Assembly: GCF_964656455.1 (NCBI RefSeq)
Contig: NC_135718.1
Coordinates: 147,108,262 to 147,172,261 of the forward strand
Direction of reading: 5' to 3'
Source of the DNA: Halichoerus grypus
Lineage: Eukaryota; Chordata; Mammalia; Carnivora; Phocidae
Length of the DNA stretch: 64,000 bases
This document shows, in pieces, positions 56,160-64,000 of the stretch (position 1 is its first letter; each line of letters starts with the position of its first letter). Below the pieces are notes generated by a model, which worked only from the letters and a program-made list of their open reading frames with translations, was not told where the DNA came from and ran no database searches. The position numbers were made by a program, and so were the translations under genes.

Positions 56160-58420
56160 GTGAGTGTTCAGGCCGTGCGCCCCGGGCGCACCCTCTTTCC
56201 AGCAGACAGACCCCAGCTCTGCAGCCCAGCCCGCCGGGACCCGTTCGGCAATAAGGGAGACCGCGCCCCGCGTCCGGCACTCAGTGGAGCCCACGCTCCG
56301 TCTGTCCGTCAGTCCCTGTGGGTCCTTCCTACCCCAAACCGACAAGCCGCCCCAGGCCTCACTCGCCGGGCACCGAATTCCCCAAAGCTGCGAGGGGCGG
56401 GCGAGATTGCTCGCGGGCGTCTGAGTGGCAAGTGATTAAAAATACTCCGGGCTGGATTTTTAATCACGGAGCTGATCGACATCTCATAAATGCCTCCCGC
56501 TTCTCGGGGGCCTAGGGGCGAGCATAGGGAACCCGAGGCTTGAAGGCGCCCAAGTTCGAGGCGGCTTCTGGTCCCCACCAACTCCAGCCCCAATCTCAGT
56601 CTCGGGCACAGCCGAAGGGCTTTTCCGGGCCGGTGGGCAGCGCAGCGCGGGGATTAGCCCGCACCGCAGGGCCCTCGCTTCGGTTTTAATTAACTGGAGC
56701 CGGACCTCGAGGCCGGCGGGTTTCCGCGATGCCTCCCCAATCCATTTGCAGCGACCGCTAGGAGCCGCGAGCCAAGGGCCTCGGAAGGGTGTCCACACGC
56801 GCGGGTCTCGCTGATCTGAGGCCAAGGATTCTCAACCCCACCTCCCACCCCGACCTTGGTGGTTTTCAGGTGTGGGCAGCGGGTGTTTTGGTATTTTAGC
56901 GGGAGGGATTTTCGTTTTGTCATTTAAACCTCTTGCCTCTTTCCGTCCTTCGGAACCGCTAGAGCGGGGTGAAGGCGATGAGACAGTTTGCCTGGAGAAA
57001 CCACATCCGGAGAGGAATTCCCCCCTACTCCCCAGATGAAACGAAATCACGCGCACTGCGTTCCCCTCTTTCAACCGCGATTTGGGAAACTTCTCGACTC
57101 CGTGCAGCGTCGGAAGAGCGCGGGGTGGGGGTGGGGGGGCAGAGCTGGCATTGCCCTGGCACGGAGCGCGCGCGACCTTGTGCCTACCGCGGGCGGCGGG
57201 GCACGCAGTGTGCGCTCCGCCGGCTCACGGCGGCTCCCAACGCCCGGGGCCTGACCCTGAACGCCGACACAGGGCAGAACGAATAGAGAATTTTACAACT
57301 GAGGACTATCTCGCTACTTTTCTTAGCCCTCCCTGGGTGCCCCAAGGCGACTGGCCCCACTCAGGAGCTGGTGGCAGGATCCCCCAAGGGAAAAAGCGAC
57401 AGGAGTGTAGCAAGGAAACGGGAAGGGTCAGGCCCTTTGGGACACCACGCGCAAGAGTATTGTTATCAGGGGACAAGGCCTTCTTTAAATAGCTGTGAAA
57501 TGTGCCGACAAAGGCGGCCAAGCGTTCCCACATCCTAAAAAAGGGCACCCCCCCCCAGCAAAATAAAGGAACAAAACAGACAAAAATCCAAGGGGGTAGG
57601 GTAGAGAGCATTCCCCATTTGCGTGGAGTGGGTTTGGGGTGGGTGTCGTTCGCACAGGCGGTAGCTGAGCGTGGGGATTCCCGGAATGCCCGCGGCATCT
57701 CGGCGCCCTGCTTCTTTCCTTTTTTCCCCCTTCTATTTTGATGCTTTTTAATTATGTATATGTCTACATACATATATACACTTGAAAGTATACGTGTAAA
57801 CCCACCTGCAACTTGTACTCCAGCCAAGGTGCAGCACTTTGGGGTTCATTACTTTCAACAATACTGAGTTTGCCTGGAGCGAGATGGTATTTTTCTGTAC
57901 GTCTGAGACTTTTTAGGAAGGAAATAAAAATTTTAAAGTTTTCCCTCAAAAAATACAACAGAATTGCGTTTTAGCAAAAGAAAAAACCAATCCCCCCAAA
58001 TTTTTTTATAGACTCACAGTTTTCATAATAGTCAAAAGAGACAAGTATAGTGAGTGACTTAATGCTTAGGTGATAAACCTGGGAGCGCAAATTTATCTGT
58101 AGCCTAATTTTACTGGTTGTGCGCACATTTGCGAGAATACCTGGGTAGGTTTGATAATTAAGGTCCCTTATTATTGATTTCCGCCCCCTCCCCGGTAGAA
58201 TGTGAACCTTCCCATAGAGTTGCTGTTTGTTAGAAACAACACCCGGTTTGATTTTTCTCTGTTCTGTAAAACGCGGTTTGGTTGATTAGCGGGGGGCTTC
58301 CCAGGGTGGGGGCCGCGGGAGAAATCCGCGGGCATGGAGTGAACGGAGCGGGTCCCGGCCGGCTTTGGCCGGGATGCTGGGCTGGCGCGGTTGACCAGAG
58401 AACGTCTATTGCTGCTGTAG
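56160..58420 (+). other. LMX1A: LMX1A intron between the first two coding exons
   Basis: 2.26 kb without SINE insertions, unusual for this window. It is CpG-rich to about 57,260, then AT-rich. It includes the inverted repeat 56432-56467, a TTTTAATTAACT homeodomain-type site at about 56,683-56,694 and a C run near 57,549. It ends in GCTGCTGTAG. Confidence 0.75.
56432..56467. promoter_or_regulatory. Perfect 12-bp inverted repeat with homeodomain-type core
   Basis: GTGATTAAAAAT (56432-56443) and ATTTTTAATCAC (56456-56467) are exact reverse complements separated by 12 bp. Each arm carries GATTA/TAATC, the core preferred by many homeodomain proteins. It could bind a dimer or form a hairpin in RNA. 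The role is inferred. Confidence 0.55.
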
Positions 58421-59300
58421 GCAGAGCGGTGAGCCCCAAGTCTGTCTGCGAGGGCTGTCAACGGGTCATCTCGGACAGGTTTCTGCTGAGGCTCAACGAC
58501 AGCTTCTGGCATGAGCAGTGCGTGCAGTGCGCCTCCTGCAAAGAGCCCCTGGAGACCACCTGCTTCTACCGGGACAAGAAGCTCTACTGCAAGTATGACT
58601 ACGAGAAGTAAGTGATCGCGTCGCCGGAGCGCGTCCCCCACGCGGGCACCAGCTAGCGCTGGAGACTCGGTCCTCCTTTACCCCCATCGGCTTCCGAAAG
58701 GCGCGAGAGGCACCCGCGCACCCAGGGACGCGGAGGGCCGGTTCACCCCCAGCTTGTCGCGGGTTGCCCTCCCCCAGGCCGCGGAGACGTGCGCGGTGCG
58801 CCCTGCCACGGCCTGGCCCGCAGGGGCGCGAGCGACGGCTCCGTCCACGGTGTGCTCGCCTGGTGTGCAGTCCTCCCAGGCTCCTACTCCGACCTGGCCC
58901 TTCCCAGGGGGACACACCTCTGTGGGGGCTCCGACCCCATCCGTCTCATTCCCGGCTCTCCCCTTCCCTGGGTGCCCCGCGGGCTGCCAGTGGCCCACGT
59001 CTGCTCGCGGGGTTCCCACTCCGTCTGAGCCACGTGTCTGCGTCGCCCGGGCGCTTAGGGCGAGCAGCGAGGTTTCTGCTCCCACGGCTTCCGTCCCCTG
59101 TGCGCGGTTCCCGCTCGGCTTTGTCCCCCGGCGTCGCGACAGACTGGGCTCAGAAATGGCGCGGCGGCCCCTCCGAGCTCCGCGCACATCCTGTTTGCCT
59201 TTTCTCTCACTGTCCCCGACCCCCGCCCCGTTTCTCAAAAACCCTGGGGCGCAGGGGCCGTTAGGCCAGAAGTGGGGCCTGATCTGAGGCTCCCTCCTCC
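58280..59300. promoter_or_regulatory. LMX1A: CpG-rich block around the LMX1A LIM1 exon
   Basis: GC- and CpG-dense DNA surrounds the exon at 58421-58607 and continues into the next intron. Such intragenic islands are common in developmental genes and are often Polycomb targets (general knowledge). No promoter signal is identified. Confidence 0.6.
58421..58607 (+). CDS. LMX1A: LMX1A coding exon: first LIM zinc finger (residues 26-88)
   Basis: GC completes Gly26, followed by [40 protein letters not shown] and [20 protein letters not shown], then EK with the lysine split. Zinc ligands are all present: Cys35, Cys38, His56, Cys59 for the first site and Cys62, Cys65, Cys82, Asp85 for the second, with normal spacings. 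LIM domains mediate protein contacts, for example with LDB1 (family knowledge). The acceptor is GCTGTAG and the donor GAA|GTAAGT is ideal. Confidence 0.97.
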
Positions 59301-60890
59301 ACCGCACAGCTTCCCCCCTACCCCGAATTCCCGCGTGGGTGTGCCCTGCAGCCTTGCACCGGATTTAGTTCTCTCCTGCCGACGTGACCGTTCTGGTGTG
59401 TTTGGAGGAGAATTAGGCGGCAGGTATTTAAGAAAGTAGATTATTTGGAATCTAGATTTCTGTAATGCCTAAAGCCTGGATGCGGCCTGGATGGGAGTTA
59501 GAAGGATTTCCTGGTTCTCGCCAGGCAGGCCCGGAGTTGCTTAGTGGGTCCATGGAGAGAGAACTGCTTTTCCTTGTCAAAAGGGCTAGTCAATGGGGAC
59601 ACGGACTTCGCAAAGCTGTGCGCGGTACTGAAGGAAAGAAAAGCGGCGGCAACGCAGGCCTCTCTTTTTGCACACTAGATTGGTGTGTGTGGCCGAGGGG
59701 ACGCGCGTGCGCGCGCAGGAGAATTCCGCATTTGTTGCTGGTGAATAAAAGAGACAGCAGTCGGTGAGGATAATCAAGGGATGGGCAGTGTGCAGGAAAA
59801 GCAGTTCCTACCACGTTATTAAAAACACAGCGAAGGGGGGTGTGCAGAAGTCTCCATATAACAAAAAAGAAAAAAAAAACACTGAGAAAGAACAGAAATA
59901 TCTTCCTTTCAGGGTTGCCTGGGCTGTGAGGTTTCCTGAAAACAGGAAAGCGGTTACACCTAGTGACCACACGTGCACACACTATTTTTGCTGCGGGACA
60001 GTGCTCCTTTGCTATTCTCTTCTTGAATTTTACTAACCCTAACCCTCCTGTGGAAGGGGTACTGGGCATTTTGAAAAGATAACTTTACATTTTTAGCACT
60101 AAAAAGAATACACGTTCTGCTTTGGACCGGTTGGACAATACAGAAATGAATAAAGAAATGAAAACACATGACCACTTTACAAAGTGGTAATTATGGTTAA
60201 CATTTTTTAAAGAAGACATGCCCGTATCTGTTCTTGGTTGTCTGTTTGTTGCCACAGTGTCTGAGTGAAAAGTGCAATTTTTAGGGAATTAAGCAGATTT
60301 TGCCCACGGAACTTCAAGTATCACCTTTGGATAAAGCTTCTGGTTGATTGCTCGCTTCCCCCCTCCCCCCATCTTGCTTTTCATCTGAAGGTTTTGGGAT
60401 TGTGTAGACCCAATCTTTATCTTTCTGCTTATAGATTACCGAAATGTCCACATCCTTCAGGCACAACACTAGCGAATTCAAAAGTATTGGAGCTTAGGAA
60501 AGGATTTGGGTTGTGAATTCCTATTCTGTTTGTTAAAAAAAAAAAAAAATCACGAATCAAAGAAGGCTTAAGGGTCAACACAGCTGTCTGGCCAGTCAGA
60601 TCTTCTTTAAGGAAGTCAGGCTGTGTCAAGAGGGGAAGAAACAGTTGTTGTAAAGTACTTAACACAACAATGTCCCCTCCATTTCAGCCCCCCAGGTTTG
60701 GCATGGTTTGGGCTTATTAGGAGCCCACTAAGGTCAGTTCTCCTCTCTCACAGCTATTTCTGCAAAGGGAAAATTGCAGGGATCGACTTGCAAGCTGTTG
60801 GCCGGAACCAGGAAGATTTTGTAGAGGAACGTAAGCTGCATTGTTCAGAGAGGTGTTGACGTTACAATGAGGGGGTTTGATTTTAATTTT

Positions 60891-60956
60891 TTTTTTTAAA
60901 TTTTTTTATTGTTATGTTAATCCCCATACATTACATCATTAGTTTTAGATATAGTG
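60891..60956 (-). mobile_element. Very short carnivore L1 3' end insertion, antisense
   Basis: A T tract followed by GTTATGTTAATCCCCATACA and TTACATCATTAGTTTTAGAT is the reversed 3' end of carnivore L1 (recalled). Identical TTGATTTTAATTTT repeats at 60877-60890 and 60957-60970 mark the target duplication. Only about 66 bp was inserted. Confidence 0.88.
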
Positions 60957-62996
60957 TTGATTTTAATTTTAACATCTATTTCGGAAACACATGTCCAAAA
61001 TGGAGTTGCTTGCACTCGTTTAGCTCATGGCACCCTATCAGCACGGGTCTGTGCCCAACCCCTCAATATTTTTTTTTAAAAAGATGAGTTTTATTCTTAG
61101 TTTCTCCTCTGTTCCCTGTCCCAGTCCCATTCCCTTTTCCCAACAAAATGGGGTTTTAATATATCTGATCATCTTCATGGCATCAGCATGCATGGTGGTT
61201 GCTGTGGTTGTTTGTTTCAAAACTAGGCTGCAGACAAATTCCTTTACTCAGCCACCTGTTATCATCAAGCTTCTCTATGCAAGGCAGGGGGCTGTGTGCT
61301 GAGAGGCTATGAGACAGGGCTGCCTTCAGGGGGCTTTCAGCCTAGCCCGTTTGCCTTCTATATTCTCCCAACTATCAAGGATTTCTTAGAAGCCTCCTCT
61401 AAGTGCAGGAATAGGTATTGCCTAGGAGCCCTCTGGAATGACCAGATCTTTGTCGTCCAGAAGGACGTTTTCAGTTGCAGGTATCATGAAACAGTCACAG
61501 AGAGCACTTTTTTCCTCTTGAATGAATTGATTATTTAAAAATAATTTTGCCCTTTTGGGTGGATCTTTTTAAAATCTGAGGCCCAGACAAGGCAAACGGA
61601 GGGAGAGGAAAAAGAGCTGGAGGTGAGGTGGTGGGGCCGCGTGGGGGTAAATGAGGAAGCACATCATGAAGATGCAGGTCAGGCATGCCCTGCTCGCCAG
61701 ATTCGCCGAGTTGAAATGCTGTTCCTACACGTTAAAATGAAAGAACGTAGAGCTAGTGTGCAGTCTTCGGTGAAGGGCAGAAACATAATATTAACAGAGC
61801 AAGTTTATTGTATTTGTTTTAGCCATTTATAAGTGCTTTCCTGGCTGTGGGCAGTTTTACATTTGAATTACTAGCTGCCTATTCGTGGTGCCAGGTGGTC
61901 AGCTAAAAAGTGCAAATTCTGCTCTCTCAGCTAGTGGTTACACCTTCTTGGTGTCAAACACCAAACTTGTCTAATGAAAAAAATGGAATGGACAGGGGCA
62001 TCTGAGGCACAGCCGTTCATTTCAGACTTCAGGATGTTTTGTTAAATATTTGTCTCTTACACTCTGACACCCTTAGGAGTCATTTATCTTCTGATCATCC
62101 AAAACAAATAAGCATTTAAGGCCGGAGTGCAGAACACTGATTTATGCATGTCCGCAGAAATTAAGAACTGGAGGTGATCTTTTTTGAGCATGACAGGTCA
62201 TCAAAGAAAAATAACTAGTTAGGTGGGATGAGACGTTTACAGAATTGCTGAAGCTGTACCAAGTGATTTAAAACAGGAGGGTGCTATAGGTAGGGACGTT
62301 TAAAAACTGGATTCCACTCTTTTCAGTGTGCCTGAAAGTTAGCAGATAACCAAAATATTTTCCAGCCTAGGGGACTTCTATTTATATAACTGTTGTTCCC
62401 TATTTAACTGAGTCCTCTGTGATCTGGGTAGTTTGGAGTTTTCCCTGAATTTGTTCCAAACAAATACTGTAGTTGGACTTCAGCTGGAGACAGAAGAGGC
62501 TGCTGAATAATGGGAATGTGGTAATACAATAGATAATTAAGCCTTCTGGAAGGGATCCCACATTTAAATCAAGTTTATATTGTTTCTTTCATGTGCCTGG
62601 CAGCTTGGTGCGTCAGCCCGGGGCCCTCTCCCCTCACATGTGAAGTTTATCATTATCCCTTAGATTGTTCTGGACACCCTAGGAGCAGAGTGGGATAGTG
62701 CTGCTATCATCAGGCTGTTCTCATAACATCACGACTCCCCACATGTCAGCAAATCCCAGGCCTTGGGAGACCTTTCCTCAGAGGGCCGGTCCATGTTTTC
62801 TCCCCTTTCTTTTGGAGCAGACCAATTTTCTGAAGACAGGGACTAAAATGGGGGCAGAGCGGATATCACATTTAGAGCTTTCTCTGTCTTGCCTTCGCCC
62901 TGCTGATTGGCAGCCCCTCGGAGAAAATGACTGGGGTAATGATCTCTATTAGGACCAGTAATGAACTAATTCTGCGTTTTATCAAGGTAGTGTAGG

Positions 62997-62998
<2 letters not shown>

Positions 62999-63050
<52 letters not shown>
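62999..63050 (+). repeat. (GT)26 microsatellite
   Basis: 52 bp of uninterrupted GT in the LMX1A intron, the longest pure dinucleotide run in the window and probably polymorphic. Confidence 0.98.
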
Positions 63051-63052
<2 letters not shown>

Positions 63053-63976
63053 GGAGAAGAATTAGTTAATTAGTTTGGTTTTATTACTGTGACATTACTT
63101 GCAGATTAAAATTGGGCATGCAGTTACTCCTAGAAGGGAGCCCACAGATGAAATTACAGAGGCAGTTGTAGATTTTTGCTGTACTTGATCTTTTGTTGGC
63201 CCCACTCCTGGCATAATAAAATGTAAGGAATACAAAAATCAAACACAGCTAGGTAATAAATTGATGTCTGCATTAAATTGCAGGGGGTTTAGCTCGGGAT
63301 AAGCGCCGTCCACGGGCTGTGGCTGTGTGTTGGTGTGGGCCGAGTAATCTCTTCTTTTATTTGCAGGGTGATTGGAAACAGTCCTTGCTCAGAGGTGTTT
63401 TCTCTTTTTATATGGATTGGTCCCTGGGTAGGACTTCCTTGGAATCTAAGACTTAAAATTTTGAAATAAAATTAGACAGCACAAGTAGATATTAATAGTA
63501 TTCTGGGAATTGTATACGAACATTGCTTTTCAGTGGAGGGCTGTGGGATTCTTTTGATCCTTACATAAATGAAGCACATTATAAAAAGTTATTTATCCAG
63601 TCCAGTTGTACATACTCTAGAGTCCTGGGACTTCTGTCATCCACCCAGCTAAGGAGCTGTTTTTGCTTTTAGATTTCAGTGACAGGAGCTGTTCTGAAAG
63701 TTCACTGTTTGTCTTGCCTTTCAGTTTCATTTTTCTCATTTATAAGTTTTGCATTCGCCAAAATACTGTTATTGATTTTAGAGAGGCCTTGTCATCGTTG
63801 CTTTCTAATTCCGGAAGAAATTTTTTTGGAGGTCATGAACAGGTACTCTTTCTCTAATGAGAACAATTCCATTTCTTAAATTATCAGCTAATTATTCTTT
63901 GCGGTCAGAGAAATTGTTTGGGTCACGGCATTTCGAAGTGTAACAAGAGGCGAGGATTTAAAATATTCCTTATATT

Positions 63977-64000
63977 GGGGCGCCTGGGTGGCTCAGTCGT
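63977..64000 (+). mobile_element. Carnivore SINE head, cut by the window end
   Basis: GGGGCGCCTGGGTGGCTCAG is the canonical SINE 5' end; the rest lies beyond 64,000. Confidence 0.93.

Larger units (their letters stand above)
54440..64000 (+). other. LMX1A: LMX1A locus, 5' part (gene span, incomplete at the 3' side)
   Basis: The gene is recognised from two coding exons that join in phase to give [20 protein letters not shown], then [19 protein letters not shown] and a complete LIM zinc finger. LMX1A rather than LMX1B is chosen because the finger reads [20 protein letters not shown], where LMX1B has [20 protein letters not shown] (recalled). The product is a LIM-homeodomain transcription factor acting in roof plate, midbrain dopaminergic and inner-ear development (family knowledge). 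The second LIM domain and homeodomain exons are beyond 64,000. The transcription start is only bracketed by the CpG island. Confidence 0.93.
58608..64000 (+). other. LMX1A: LMX1A intron after the LIM1 exon (incomplete)
   Basis: GC-rich to about 59,300, then AT-rich. It holds a tiny L1 insertion (60891-60956), a (GT)n run (62999-63050), a possible cryptic exon (60754-60830) and the start of a SINE at the window end. Repeat-free DNA at about 62,150-62,960 has SOX- and homeodomain-like words and may be an enhancer (unproven). The LIM2 exon is not present. Confidence 0.75.

Noticed and set aside
60032..60048. Two CCCTAA telomere-like units
   Set aside because: Only two units in tandem; far too short for an interstitial telomeric array.
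58608..64000. Search for the LMX1A second LIM exon
   Set aside because: No C-x2-C LIM pattern with the right splice phase is present; the exon must lie after the window.
1125..64000. tRNA-like segments with A- and B-box words
   Set aside because: All belong to SINE heads; they do not form complete tRNA genes.

Overview
This is nuclear DNA from a carnivoran mammal. The dispersed repeats are tRNA-derived carnivore SINEs (SINEC/CAN-SINE type): about 19 recognisable copies or pieces, with the usual head, a purine-rich middle and an AATAAA-rich tail. Their diagnostic positions look like the arctoid caniform type (bear, seal or mustelid relatives) rather than the dog-specific or cat-specific types; that taxonomic step is from memory and moderately sure. 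Two short carnivore-type L1 3' ends and many old MIR and L2 pieces fit the same picture.

Two protein genes are present, both on the + strand and both incomplete. The 3' part of RXRG (retinoid X receptor gamma) fills 1-~13,020: six coding exons (3379-3539, 3668-3797, 4869-5001, 6221-6312, 7613-7718, 12529-12676) give an uninterrupted end of the hinge and the complete ligand-binding domain, equivalent to residues 208-463 of a 463-residue protein. The A/B region and zinc-finger exons lie upstream of the window. The 5' part of LMX1A (LIM homeobox factor 1 alpha) begins in a large CpG island near 54,450-55,750; its start codon is at 56,084 and the exon for the first LIM finger is 58,421-58,607. 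The second LIM, homeodomain and C-terminal exons lie beyond the window. The same head-to-tail neighbours occur on human chromosome 1q23 (recalled), so this is conserved synteny.

Between the two genes is about 41 kb of intergenic DNA with no protein gene I can support. It holds SINEs, MIR/L2 remnants, a small orphan CpG island near 36.6 kb, a near-consensus CTCF motif on the + strand at 42.8 kb and a good one on the - strand at 19.8 kb. They point away from each other, as is often seen where two regulatory domains meet. A 20-bp palindrome at 38.45 kb combines nuclear-receptor half-sites and E-boxes. The first long LMX1A intron contains a perfect 12-bp inverted repeat rich in homeodomain-type ATTA.

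I found no new biological system. The most useful leads are the CTCF pair, the orphan CpG island, the LMX1A intronic inverted repeat, a possible cryptic LMX1A exon at 60.75 kb, a possible minus-strand retrocopy or transcript end at 39.2 kb, and several repeat oddities: a tandem SINE pair sharing three target-site copies, and four head-only SINEs. RXRG encodes a ligand-controlled partner of many nuclear receptors; LMX1A is a neural patterning transcription factor. Nothing in the sequence shows that they work together, and the CTCF arrangement rather suggests separate regulation. Edges of old repeats are approximate because they were judged by eye.
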